This document shows, one piece after another, positions 51,057 through 61,694 of a DNA stretch of 64,000 bases. Positions within the stretch are counted from its first letter, which is position 1, and every line of letters starts with the position of its first letter. The notes beneath the pieces are model-generated. The model saw nothing but the letters and a program-made list of their open reading frames with translations. It was not told the DNA's origin and did not search any database. A program made the translations under genes and the position numbers. Source of the DNA: DASYQD01 sp963846495 (GTDB taxonomy: Bacteria > Acidobacteriota > Thermoanaerobaculia > Multivoradales > JAIOJS01); assembly GCA_963846495.1 (NCBI GenBank), contig CAWJWP010000013.1, positions 186,001 to 250,000 of the forward strand. The letters run 5' to 3'.

Positions 51057-51708
51057 GTGACTGCCGCGAGACAACAAGAGGCGCTACTCGAGAGCGGCTG
51101 GTCCTTGTATAACTCCGGTCGACATCTCGATGCGATCGACGATCTTCGCAAAGCTGCCGCCTGCCACCAGATTGCCCACTGGCACACTATCGACTTGGCT
51201 TCTGCCATCGGATGCTCGGGCAAAGCGCAGACGCCTTACGGCACTACCGCGAGGCCGCGCGACTAGCGCCGCAGGACCCCTGGACTTCCTACCAGATTGG
51301 CAAGCAGTTGGCTCTGGCGGGCAACCTTCGCGAGGCGCTTGCAGAGCTCGGCAATACGATCCAACAACATCTCTCTTTGCCGACGCCTACCACGACGCGG
51401 CTTCGTGCCTGGCAAACCTAGGCTTCCTCGACACTGCCACCCTCAGCTACTGCGTCTGTGCCCTTCTTTGCGATGTCGCACACCAGCATGGCGTACATAC
51501 GGCCGTCACCAAGCCCCTCCTCGAGCGGGCCTCAACCGAGCTGAGGGTCTTACTGGGCCCCAAGCGCTACTCGTTGATCGTTGACCGCATCCTGGCCGCC
51601 CTTGGCCTCACCGACATGCCGAATTCTGGCGACCGCCTTCCCGTGGCGGGCTTCGAAGCCCTCGCCGCCGAGATCGTAGTGGTGATTCGCAGTATCCAAG
51701 CGCGATGA
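51057..51708 (+). CDS. TPR-like protein, broken by two frame changes (near 51208 and 51355)
   Basis: Three frame segments add up to one protein of about 217 residues. LLESGWSLYNSGRHLDAIDD is followed by MLGQSADALRHYREAARLAP and WTSYQIGKQLALAGNLREAL (tetratricopeptide repeats), then YDPTTSLFADAYHDAASCLA, FLDTATLSYCVCALLCDVA and a C-terminal helical part ending VVIRSIQAR. Both changes would be repaired by adding one base. The gene is convergent with the TPR-CHAT gene, stops four bases apart, and shares its less GC-rich composition. It may be a pseudogene or suffer two sequence errors. No function known; a partner or substrate of the CHAT protease is possible. Confidence 0.55.
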
Positions 51709-51712
51709 TCAG

Positions 51713-54700
51713 TCAGCAGCCCACCAAGACAAAGGGCGCCCAGCAGGAGGGGCAGGCAAACGGGGTCTGCCGGCGATCGCGGGAAGCAGTGGCGATATCG
51801 AGCCTCGGCGAACGCCGGACAGCGTTGTCTAGACGGGGATAGGCCGCGACAAACTGCGCCAAGTCGGCGACTTCGAGATCGCGCAGCCAGGCCTGCGCGC
51901 GGCATAGCGCACGGGCGGGTGCCAAGGGAGCCGATGCCTCAGCGAACAGATTCTCATAGAACTTGATCATGACAAGAGACGTGGCCAGGTCTTCAACCGG
52001 CCATAGTGTGCCGACGACGCCCGGCGCGCCGGCCTGGAGAAAACCAGCAGGCAGGCCGATGAACTCGTCCGGCAGATCCCGAGAGTCGGAAACTGCGGTC
52101 TGGCAAGCGGCCAGGACCACCAAGCGACATTTGGAAAGATCGATTCTCCCGCCGACCAGGTCGCGCAAAGACAGCGCTTCACCGCCAGCGAGTTGCAGTC
52201 CTGATTGCAGCGGCTCTTCGCGAGAGTAAAAGCCGTGGCAGGCGAAGTGCAGGTGAGTACCCTCAGCCAACGCTCCCAGCACCGCTGAGCGGGTTGCCGC
52301 TGGGCCGTGAAGCAGGCGCCGACCCGCGCCGAACAACTGGGCCACCGTGGAGAGCTCGAAGACCGTGCCAGGCAGCTCCTCCTCGCCACCGGGTGGGTTG
52401 GCGACTCCGATCAGGAACCGCTCGTGGCACCGTGCACCGGCACGGCGCAAGGAGCCGCCCAAGACGCGGACGCCCGGCGCGTAGGAGACGGTGAACTCGT
52501 CCAAGAAGCACGCGCCGACCTGGTTGACATCGTAGCGCGCCGCGTGCAGCGGCAGGGCCGCCAGGTAGCCGGTCGGAATGATCACGACCTGCCGCACGCC
52601 ATCCGCCCTGAGCCGGGCCGCGATGGGCCCTATAAGCCACTCACCGATTTGCGGCAACGCGTGCTCGAGGAGGGTATCGAGTTTCGCCGACTCGAAGATC
52701 GCTTCCAGATAGCCGCCATTCGGCTGGCCGAATAGAAGGTCATGAATCTCCTCCTGCGTGACCTTCAGCCATTCGGCCGTGGTCGCGCGGCGGGTGGAGA
52801 GCAACGCAACCGAGCCACAGCCGGTCGCTGAAAGGTGTACGAGAGCCGCGTCCTCGGGAAGTGCTTCGAGGACGGATGTCAGGTCCCCGACGTTTATGGG
52901 GACTAGAAACTGCTCGTATCCCGGCTGACGACGAATCTCCTCGACAACACCAGCGAGTGTCTCGCGCGCGGATCGCATTGGCCCTGTCGGCGGCGCGGCG
53001 AGAGGGTACTGTGGCTGATGGTTTTCCTCCAGCGCGAGTACGGCCGCCGCAGCGGCGCGGTACTGCTCCACGAGGGCGGGTTGTACGTGTCGCAACGACT
53101 CCAGATCGGCCTGGCAGAGGTCGAGCGATTCCAGCAGCAGCCGAACGCGCCCTCGCTCGCTCGCGAGAATGGCGCCCACCAGATCGCCGCACCGCCCGTG
53201 GGTGTACGCAGCCATAGCTGGCACGTGGCGGAGCTCACGCAGCCAGGAGGCCTTCCCGGGTCGCGCGATCTGCTCGACGAAAAGACGCTCACCCACCTCG
53301 ATAACGGTGTCGCAGGCGCCCGCCGCGGTCTCCCACGCTCCTTCGCGGAAGGCCCACGCCGCCTGGTTGCGTGCGTTGATCAGTGTGCTGGGCGCATCTG
53401 CTAGCCCTGCCCGCGTCGCCGTGCTCCATACCTCTCCCAGTCGCTTACGGTCGACATCCGTGTCTGTCCGAACGAGTCGCCGCGACAGAGCCACGCCGAG
53501 ATTGGTAAGGAACGCCGGAAGGTAGACGGACAACTTGGGCGCCCGCTCGACGACGTCCTCAAGAATAGCGATTGAGCGATCTAGGTCTGTAAGGTCGCCC
53601 GTGGCAGCAAAGCGGTCGTCAAGCGCGGAGGCAAGTCCTGCAAGGAAGAGTGGTTGTTCCAGGGAAACGTTCCCGCTGAGCTCCACGGCACGCGTGCTGT
53701 GGGCGACTGCACGCTCTAAGTGGCCGGAATCGAGCGTGCACCTGTAAAGCGTCCGCAGAACCGAGCTCAGATTGTTGAGGTGCATCGGCAGCTCGGGCGA
53801 TGACGACGGTGTGGCGGCTACTGCCTCCTCGTTGGCCTCGACGGCGGCGACTAGGTCGGCAACCTGGTTGGTCCTTACAAAACGCGACATCCATCCGGAC
53901 CCGAGATTGCTCAGATGCCGCCCGCGGTCGGGTGACTGGTGTGGCGTCCGGAGGACGGACTGACGATACGCCGCCATCGCCATGTCCAGGTAGGCAAGAT
54001 TCCCCGACCTGGTGAACTGAGCATGCCGACCAATGCCGAGGTTGTTGAGGAAACGAGGAAGGTCCGGATCGATAGGAGCCGTTCGCGCAATCGCCTGTTC
54101 GCAGGCTTCTACTGCCCGATCGAGATCTTCTGGCTGACCAGCGCGGTCATAGCGCTGTTGCAGCGCCCTCGACAGGTTGTTCCAGTGGGACGGGAGGTGC
54201 GACGCCTCCAACTCCTCGGCGACTGCGCGTTCGCAAACTGCAACAGCGCGATCGAGGTCAGCCACCGAGCCAGTCGCGAGATACCGTTCAGTAAGCCCCA
54301 TACCGAGATGGCTTAGATAGCGAGGCAGCGACGGCGATGCGACGCCCGTGGTCTCGACCGCGGCCTCAAACGCGGCGACCGCCTGCTCCAAGACTCCGCG
54401 GTCGCTAGACCAGACGTAAAAACGGTAATGAGCGATGCCGAGACTGCTCAGATACTCGGGAAGCTCGACTGAGCCCGACTCCGTCAACGCCACCAGTCGC
54501 ACCAGGAGCACGAGCGAGCGCTGCAGATCGCCGACATCGCCTGTGTTTTCAAATCGCCAAAGCCGGGCACCGCCAGCATGGTGGAGTGCCAACCTCTGGA
54601 ACGCCGCCGAGCAATTCGCGAACGCGCGGTCGCCGAGAATCTCCTCCCAGCACGCGATCATCACATCGAGGACCAACGGCTCACCGCTCGCCTCGTAGTG

Positions 54701-54766
54701 ATGGCGAGCTCTTTCTGCTTGCGCAACAAACGGCAAGAATCGGGGTGGTATTTGATCAGCGTCCAT
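51713..54766 (-). CDS. TPR-CHAT protein (caspase-like protease)
   Basis: 1017 residues, intact. About the first 560 form tetratricopeptide-like repeats with the recurring pattern LPRYLSHLGMGLTERYLATG, DLDRAVAVCERAV, LNNLGIGRHAQFTRSGNLAY. The C-terminal 330 residues are a CHAT (caspase HetF-associated) domain: VVIIPTGYLAALPLHAARYD, then His in LHFACHGFYSREEPL (about residue 844) and Cys in LVVLAACQTAVSDSRDLPDE (about 888), the protease dyad, then GVVGTLWPVEDLATSLVMIK and the ending WAPFVLVG. Cytosolic, no signal. CHAT proteases act in signalling, cell death or CRISPR type III-E; no Cas genes are here. Composition is visibly less GC-rich than the neighbours, suggesting acquisition. Confidence 0.92.
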   Translation of the reverse strand: MDADQIPPRFLPFVAQAERARHHYEASGEPLVLDVMIACWEEILGDRAFANCSAAFQRLALHHAGGARLWRFENTGDVGDLQRSLVLLVRLVALTESGSVELPEYLSSLGIAHYRFYVWSSDRGVLEQAVAAFEAAVETTGVASPSLPRYLSHLGMGLTERYLATGSVADLDRAVAVCERAVAEELEASHLPSHWNNLSRALQQRYDRAGQPEDLDRAVEACEQAIARTAPIDPDLPRFLNNLGIGRHAQFTRSGNLAYLDMAMAAYRQSVLRTPHQSPDRGRHLSNLGSGWMSRFVRTNQVADLVAAVEANEEAVAATPSSSPELPMHLNNLSSVLRTLYRCTLDSGHLERAVAHSTRAVELSGNVSLEQPLFLAGLASALDDRFAATGDLTDLDRSIAILEDVVERAPKLSVYLPAFLTNLGVALSRRLVRTDTDVDRKRLGEVWSTATRAGLADAPSTLINARNQAAWAFREGAWETAAGACDTVIEVGERLFVEQIARPGKASWLRELRHVPAMAAYTHGRCGDLVGAILASERGRVRLLLESLDLCQADLESLRHVQPALVEQYRAAAAAVLALEENHQPQYPLAAPPTGPMRSARETLAGVVEEIRRQPGYEQFLVPINVGDLTSVLEALPEDAALVHLSATGCGSVALLSTRRATTAEWLKVTQEEIHDLLFGQPNGGYLEAIFESAKLDTLLEHALPQIGEWLIGPIAARLRADGVRQVVIIPTGYLAALPLHAARYDVNQVGACFLDEFTVSYAPGVRVLGGSLRRAGARCHERFLIGVANPPGGEEELPGTVFELSTVAQLFGAGRRLLHGPAATRSAVLGALAEGTHLHFACHGFYSREEPLQSGLQLAGGEALSLRDLVGGRIDLSKCRLVVLAACQTAVSDSRDLPDEFIGLPAGFLQAGAPGVVGTLWPVEDLATSLVMIKFYENLFAEASAPLAPARALCRAQAWLRDLEVADLAQFVAAYPRLDNAVRRSPRLDIATASRDRRQTPFACPSCWAPFVLVGC

Positions 54767-55075
54767 CGTTCGGCTGCTGCTCGTTCGCGCCAGACTACTC
54801 GGAGCCTTGACGGCGACGCTCGGTCATCGATGCCACGTTGTACGAGGCAAGGACAATACTCCGTCTCGCGCATCGAGAGCTCCAAGGTCAAAGCGAGCTC
54901 ACGCTGCCGGCGTGGCTCGGCGGTGCGGCACGTACGGTAGCGATAGAGTCCGGCCGCAGCCGAACGGAGGGTCCGCGCCACGAGCGAGCCGCAAGCGCCG
55001 CCAACGCGCAGCGACGACGCCCGCGTCTGGGAGGACGACCTCGAGGTCGCCACTCCCGTCTACGGCATCGACGAC

Positions 55076-56374
55076 GTGCCGCCGCCGCTCGAGACGCTCC
55101 TCTACGCCTGGCAGCACACGCTGGTCGACGTCTCGCCCTACGTGCTGCCGATGGTCGTCGCCGGCGCCGTCGGTTACACGCCGGCGCAGACGGCGGCGAT
55201 GATCTCCGCCTGCCTGATGCTGATGGGCGTGGCGACCTTCGCCAACGCCACCTGGGGCAACCGGCTGCCGTCGGTGCTCGGTCCTTCGGCGACCGACACC
55301 GGCGCCATGGCCAGCGCGGGAGCGCTGTTCGGCGCGCCGGCGATGTGGATGGCCGGCTTCATCACCGGCATCCTGGAGACGTTCGTCGGCATGAGCGGCG
55401 TGCTGGCGCGGCTGCGGCGCTTCCTGCCGCCGTACGTCTGCGGGCTCATCGTGCTCACCATCGGCGTGACGCTGGCGCGCGTCGCCGGCGGCTGGCTGTT
55501 CGCCGACCGCCGGCCGGCGATGATGGGGATGGCGCTGGGCGCGGTGGTGACGGTGATCGCCCTCACCATCCTCGGCCACCTGCTGAACGTCGGGCTGCTG
55601 GCGCGCGGCTCGATCCTCTTCGCGCTGCTCTTGTGGGGCGTCGGCGTGGCGGCGTGGCTCGGGCTCGCCGACTTCGCCGCCGTCGCTCGCGTGCCGTGGG
55701 TGGGGCTGCCGCGCCTCTTCCTCTTCGGCGGCCCAGGCTTCGGCTGGGAGGTGGTGCCGGCGGCGATCGTCGGCGTCGGCATCGGCTATCTCGGCTCGAT
55801 GGCCGAAGCGATCGGCGACTACGCCGGCACCTGCGCCGTCTCGGGCGTCACCTACCGCGTGCGCCACATGAACCGCGGCATCACCTTCGAGGGGATCGCT
55901 TCGACGGTCGGGCCGCTGTTCGGCGCGCTGCCGCTGACGACCTACGCGCAGAACACCGGCGTCATTGCCACCACCCGCGTCGCCAGCCGCCGCGTCGTGC
56001 AGGTGGCGGCCGGGCTGCTCTTCCTCTACGGCCTGTCGCCGAAGGTCGGAGCGCTGCTCGTCGTCGTGCCGCGGCCGGTCGTCGGCGCGGTGTTCCTCGT
56101 CATCTGCGGCATGATCGCCGCCACCGGCTTGCGGTTGCTCGGTTGCGGCGTCAAGGACGACGTCTACTACTTGACCACCGCGATCACGCTCGCCGCGGCG
56201 CTCACGCTGCCGTTGGTGGCGCCGGCGAACGCGGAGTGGTTCAACGCGCAGCCGCCGCTGCTGCGGCTGATGCTCGCCAACGGCGTCGTGCTGGCGGTGA
56301 TTTTGGGAGTGGGGCTGAACGGTTTGCTCGGCGCGGTGCTGCGCCGGCCGCGGGCGGCGCTGCCGCCGGCCTGA
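55076..56374 (+). CDS. NCS2-family nucleobase/xanthine-type permease
   Basis: Polytopic transporter of about 432 residues with 12 or more helices. AWQHTLVDVSPYVLPMVVAG, GVATFANATWGNRLPSVLG, IVLTIGVTLARVAGG, the signature GYLGSMAEAIGDYAGTCAVS, FEGIASTVGPLFGALPLTTY, AQNTGVIATTRVASRRVVQV and PKVGALLVVVPRPVVGAVFL place it in the nucleobase-cation symporter 2 family. GTG 55076 is the first standard in-frame start. The frame is open upstream to a stop at 54944 and continues smoothly (RVWEDDLEVATPVYGIDDV) from an ACG at 54980 with a well-placed GGAGG, so the real protein may be 32 residues longer. Substrate unproven. Confidence 0.88.
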   Translation: MPPPLETLLYAWQHTLVDVSPYVLPMVVAGAVGYTPAQTAAMISACLMLMGVATFANATWGNRLPSVLGPSATDTGAMASAGALFGAPAMWMAGFITGILETFVGMSGVLARLRRFLPPYVCGLIVLTIGVTLARVAGGWLFADRRPAMMGMALGAVVTVIALTILGHLLNVGLLARGSILFALLLWGVGVAAWLGLADFAAVARVPWVGLPRLFLFGGPGFGWEVVPAAIVGVGIGYLGSMAEAIGDYAGTCAVSGVTYRVRHMNRGITFEGIASTVGPLFGALPLTTYAQNTGVIATTRVASRRVVQVAAGLLFLYGLSPKVGALLVVVPRPVVGAVFLVICGMIAATGLRLLGCGVKDDVYYLTTAITLAAALTLPLVAPANAEWFNAQPPLLRLMLANGVVLAVILGVGLNGLLGAVLRRPRAALPPA

Positions 56375-56468
56375 CGACTGGCGGCAAGGGGCGGGCGCGT
56401 CGTCGCTTGAAGGCGACGCGCGCGGCGGAGAGGGCGCTCGCGGCGCGCTTGTTGCACCAGCCGGCGCG

Positions 56469-59186
56469 GTGCCGAGGCCAGGGCTGCCGCGCGCCACCTA
56501 CCGGCTGCAGATCACCGCCGACTTCCCGCTGCAAGCCGCGGCCGAGCTCGTGCCCTACCTGCGCGAGCTCGGCATCAGCCACCTCTACAGCTCGCCACTG
56601 CTGCAGGCGCGCAGCGGCAGCGCGCACGGCTACGACATCGTCGATCCGACGCGCCTCGACGAGGCGCGCGGCGGCGAGGCGGGGTTCGCGGCGCTGTCGG
56701 CGGCGCTCGATGCGGCCGGCATCGGCCTGGTGCTCGACGTGGTGCCGAACCACATGGCCGCGACGCCCGAGAACCCGTGGTGGCGCGACCTGCTCGCGCG
56801 CGGACGACGCTCGCCGCACGCAGCCGTTTTCGACGTCGATTGGGATGCGCCGGGCCTCGACGGCCAGGTGCTGCTGCCGGTGCTCGGCGAGCCGTATGGC
56901 GAGGCGCTGGCGAGCGGCGCGCTGCGAGTCATCGACGACGACACCGGGCCGGCCGTCGCGTACCACGACCTGCGTTTGCCACTCTCCGAAGAGACCGAGC
57001 GCGAGGCCGCTGCACACGGCATCGCCGCGTACGCGGGCGACGACGGCCGCGAGCACCTCGACGCATTGCTGGGCGCGCAGCACTACCGGCTGGCGTTCTG
57101 GCGCCTCGCCGGCGAGCAGCTGAACTATCGCCGCTTCTTCGACGTCAACGACCTCGTCGGCGTGCGCGTCGAAGACTCCGCCGTGTTCGAGGCGACGCAC
57201 GCGCGCGTGCTCGCGCTCTGGCGCGAGGGCAAGCTCGACGGCCTGCGCATCGACCACGTCGACGGGCTGCGCCATCCGCGCGGTTACCTGCAGCGGCTAC
57301 GCGCCGCACTCGGCGAGCGCGACGCTTACGTCGTGGTCGAGAAGATCCTCTCGCCGGGCGAGGAGCTGGCCGAGGACTGGCTCTGCCACGGCACCACCGG
57401 CTACGACTTCGCCAACGCGCTCACCAGCCTCTTCGTCGAGCCCACCGGGCTCGCGGCGCTCGACCGCGTCTACGTCGAAACGACCGCCGTCGCCGCGCCG
57501 TTCGAGGAGATCCGCTACGCGCGCAAGAAGCAGGTGCTGCACGAGCTCTTCGGCGCCGAGCTGCGGCGGCTCGGGCGGCGGCTGGCGGCGCTCGCCACCG
57601 CCGACCGCTCGGCGCGCGACCTCACGCATGGGGGGCTCGCCGCGGCGCTCGTCGAGGTCACCGCCTGCCTGCCCGTCTATCGCACCTACGTGCGCGAAGA
57701 AGGCCCGAGTGAGCACGACCGTGCCTGGCTCGCCACAGCTTTTGGCGAAGCGCGCCTCCGTACCGGCGACGACGCGCTGCTGCCGCCCGCCTTCGACTTC
57801 CTCGCGCGCGTGCTGCACCTCGATCCGCCGCCGTATCTCGCATCGCACCGCGAGGCCTGGCTCGCCTTCGTGCGCGACTGGCAGCAGACGACGGGCGCGG
57901 TGATGGCCAAGGGGCTCGAGGACACCGCGCTCTACGTGCACGCGCGGCTGCTGTCGCTCAACGCGGTGGGCGGGCAGCCGCCGGGAGTGGGCCCCGGCAA
58001 CGTCGGCGCCTTCCACGAGCGCAACCGGCGCCGGCGCGAGCGCTGGCCGGCGACGATGAACGCCACCTCGACGCACGACAGCAAGCGCAGCGAGGACGTC
58101 GTGGCGCGCCTGAACGTGCTCTCCGAGCTCACCGCCGAGTGGGAGCGCCGCCTGTCGCGCTGGCGGTCGCTCGCCGCGCCGCACAAGCGTCGCCTCGCCA
58201 ACGGCCGCGAGGCGCCGGACGCCAACGAGGAGCTGTACCTCTACCAGACCCTCCTCGGCGCCTGGCCGCTCGTCGACGAAGAGCGCACCGGCTTCGCCGG
58301 CCGCATCGAGCAGCACCTGCGCAAAGCGCTGCGCGAAGCGAAGACGCACTCCTCCTGGCTCACGCCCGACGAGGAGTACGAAGCGGCGGTGATCGCCTTC
58401 GTGGACGCACTGCTGCGCGAGGAACCAGGGAACGACTTCCTCGCGGACCTTCGCGAGCTCGCCGACCGCGTCGCCGCCTTCGGCGCCTGGTGTTCGTTGG
58501 CGCAGCTGGTGCTCAAGGCCGCCTCACCGGGAGTGCCCGACTTCTACCAGGGCACCGAGCTGTGGGACTTCTCGCTCGTCGACCCCGACAACCGGCGGCC
58601 GGTGGATTTCGCGCGCCGCCAAGGACTCCTCGCCGATCTGCGCCGCCGCTTCGACGAGGAGGAGCGTTGTGCGCTGCTCGCCGATCTGCTCGCACACTGG
58701 CAAGACGGCCGCGTGAAGCTCTACGCCACTTGGCGCGCGCTCCAGGCTCGCGCGGCCGCCCCCGACCTCTTCCTCCAAGGCGACTACCAGCCCCTGCTCG
58801 CCGAAGGCGACCGCGCCCGCCACCTCATCGCCTTCGCCCGTGAGCACGAAGGCCGCTGGCTGCTCGCCGTCGTGCCGCGCTGGGTGACCAGCCTCGTGGG
58901 CGCCAACCAGCCACCAATCGGCCCGGCGGTGTGGGCCGACACCTGGCTGCCGCTCCCTGCCGGCGCGCCCTCGCGCTGGCGCGACGCCTTCACCGGCCGG
59001 GAGACGATCGCCGAAGGTGGCCCGCTCGCCGCAGGCGACGCGCTCGCGAGCTTCCCGGTGGCGTTGCTGCTGGCGGGTGCGGCGGAGGCACCCGAGAGCC
59101 GATGGGGAGCGACGCACATGATCCCTCCCCACTTGGCCCGCGCCGCGCGGGTGCTTTCACCACCTGCAGACTTCGACGAGGACTGA
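56469..59186 (+). CDS. treY: Malto-oligosyltrehalose synthase
   Basis: GH13_26 intramolecular transglycosylase converting the reducing-end alpha-1,4 linkage of glucan to the alpha,alpha-1,1 linkage of trehalose. PRATYRLQITADFPLQAAAE, HLYSSPLLQARSGSAHGYDI and VVPNHMAAT open the barrel; the nucleophile is in LDGLRIDHVDGLRHPRGYLQ, acid/base in YVVVEKILSPGEEL and the third carboxylate in MNATSTHDSKRSEDVVARL; ending FYQGTELWDFSLVDPDNRRP is diagnostic. 905 residues, intact, GTG start. treZ is not in this window; GlgX or a distant treZ may complete the pathway. The gene follows the NCS2 permease by 94 bases. Confidence 0.95.
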   Translation: MPRPGLPRATYRLQITADFPLQAAAELVPYLRELGISHLYSSPLLQARSGSAHGYDIVDPTRLDEARGGEAGFAALSAALDAAGIGLVLDVVPNHMAATPENPWWRDLLARGRRSPHAAVFDVDWDAPGLDGQVLLPVLGEPYGEALASGALRVIDDDTGPAVAYHDLRLPLSEETEREAAAHGIAAYAGDDGREHLDALLGAQHYRLAFWRLAGEQLNYRRFFDVNDLVGVRVEDSAVFEATHARVLALWREGKLDGLRIDHVDGLRHPRGYLQRLRAALGERDAYVVVEKILSPGEELAEDWLCHGTTGYDFANALTSLFVEPTGLAALDRVYVETTAVAAPFEEIRYARKKQVLHELFGAELRRLGRRLAALATADRSARDLTHGGLAAALVEVTACLPVYRTYVREEGPSEHDRAWLATAFGEARLRTGDDALLPPAFDFLARVLHLDPPPYLASHREAWLAFVRDWQQTTGAVMAKGLEDTALYVHARLLSLNAVGGQPPGVGPGNVGAFHERNRRRRERWPATMNATSTHDSKRSEDVVARLNVLSELTAEWERRLSRWRSLAAPHKRRLANGREAPDANEELYLYQTLLGAWPLVDEERTGFAGRIEQHLRKALREAKTHSSWLTPDEEYEAAVIAFVDALLREEPGNDFLADLRELADRVAAFGAWCSLAQLVLKAASPGVPDFYQGTELWDFSLVDPDNRRPVDFARRQGLLADLRRRFDEEERCALLADLLAHWQDGRVKLYATWRALQARAAAPDLFLQGDYQPLLAEGDRARHLIAFAREHEGRWLLAVVPRWVTSLVGANQPPIGPAVWADTWLPLPAGAPSRWRDAFTGRETIAEGGPLAAGDALASFPVALLLAGAAEAPESRWGATHMIPPHLARAARVLSPPADFDED

Positions 59187-59198
59187 GACGTCGCTGAC

Positions 59199-60792
<1,594 letters not shown>

Positions 60793-60801
60793 GTCGGGAC
60801 G

Positions 60802-61158
60802 CTAGCCGCCAGCACCGCCGACCGACGCCACCGCAGTGGCTGGTGCCGCCAGCCGGACGCGCGATGCCTTCGGTCCAGGTTCCCCTGGGACCTTGGAGGT
60901 ATCGATCGCCACGTCGGCGCCCATCTGAAGGTAGTTGCGCCCCTCGGTCTGGGCGTCGATGCCGATCAGCTCGTTGCCGGCGGCGGTCTGGACGGTCACC
61001 GCGACGTCGGTGACCCACACAACTTCGCCGGTCACGGTCTGGGCGGAGCCGGCGGCGGTGAGCTCGGGAAATGCCTCCGGCTGCGGCGTCGTCGTGGCGC
61101 AGGCGCCGGCGACTAGTGCAAGACCGAGGGCGAGGACGACGGGGACGTTCTGACGCAT
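60802..61158 (-). CDS. Small lipoprotein (paralogue of 61296)
   Basis: 118 residues. A lipoprotein signal ending LALVAGACATT (lipobox, Cys about residue 20) is followed by one small beta domain: TVTGEVVWVTDVAVTVQTAA, GNELIGIDAQTEGRNYLQMG, ADVAIDTSK. It shares this pattern with the next gene, so the two are tandem duplicates. ATG 61158 follows AGGAG. It could be a small OB-like domain; no function recognised. The pair is followed by the sensor kinase and regulator upstream on the same strand. Confidence 0.82.
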   Translation of the reverse strand: MRQNVPVVLALGLALVAGACATTTPQPEAFPELTAAGSAQTVTGEVVWVTDVAVTVQTAAGNELIGIDAQTEGRNYLQMGADVAIDTSKVPGEPGPKASRVRLAAPATAVASVGGAGG

Positions 61159-61295
61159 GTGACTTCTCCTCGTGGCATAGCCACCCTTCTCGCTGCATCC
61201 GTCAGCAAGCCGCGGGCCAGCCGGCGCCCCCGCGCCGCTCAGCAGTGCAGCCCGACGTCCGGTCGGCCCTCGACCGGTCGCCGAGCCGCAGCCGG

Positions 61296-61610
61296 TCACG
61301 CCGGCGGCCGGATCCGCGTCGCCACCGGCTCGCCGCGGCCCGAGCTGCGCTGAAAGTCGATCGCCACGTTGGCGCCCACCATCAGGTGGTCGCGGCCGTC
61401 GGTCTCCGAGGTCAGGCCGATCACTTCGCGGCCCGTAGTCGTCTCGAGCGTCACCGTCGCATCGGTGAACGACACCACCTTGCCGGTCACCGTCTTGCCG
61501 GCCGACGTCCCGGCCGTGACGTTGGTGTACGAGTCGGGCTGGCTGCTGGCACAGGCGCCGGCGAGCAGCGCGAGGCAGGCGAACAAGGCGACGACGGCAC
61601 GATGACGCAT
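61296..61610 (-). CDS. Small lipoprotein (paralogue of 60802)
   Basis: 104 residues starting MRHRAVVALFACLALLAGAC with a good lipobox (LAGAC). The domain KTVTGKVVSFTDATVTLETT, GREVIGLTSETDGRDHLMVG, ANVAIDFQRS aligns with its neighbour. The ATG at 61608-61610 has a strong GAGGAGGAG. It lies 84 bases after the sensor-kinase stop. Function unknown; the matching folds suggest a common ligand or periplasmic partner. Confidence 0.82.
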   Translation of the reverse strand: MRHRAVVALFACLALLAGACASSQPDSYTNVTAGTSAGKTVTGKVVSFTDATVTLETTTGREVIGLTSETDGRDHLMVGANVAIDFQRSSGRGEPVATRIRPPA

Positions 61611-61694
61611 GGCGGAGCTCCTCCTCGAATGGGCGGACGCGTGGCGCACGCAGGCGCAGCAAGCCTCGCGCCACGGCGGCTGCGCGAGCCTCGC

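Noticed and set aside
51713..54766. Type III-E CRISPR (craspase) reading of the TPR-CHAT gene
   Set aside because: No Cas7-11 or other Cas gene and no repeat array occur in the window; CHAT domains have many other contexts.
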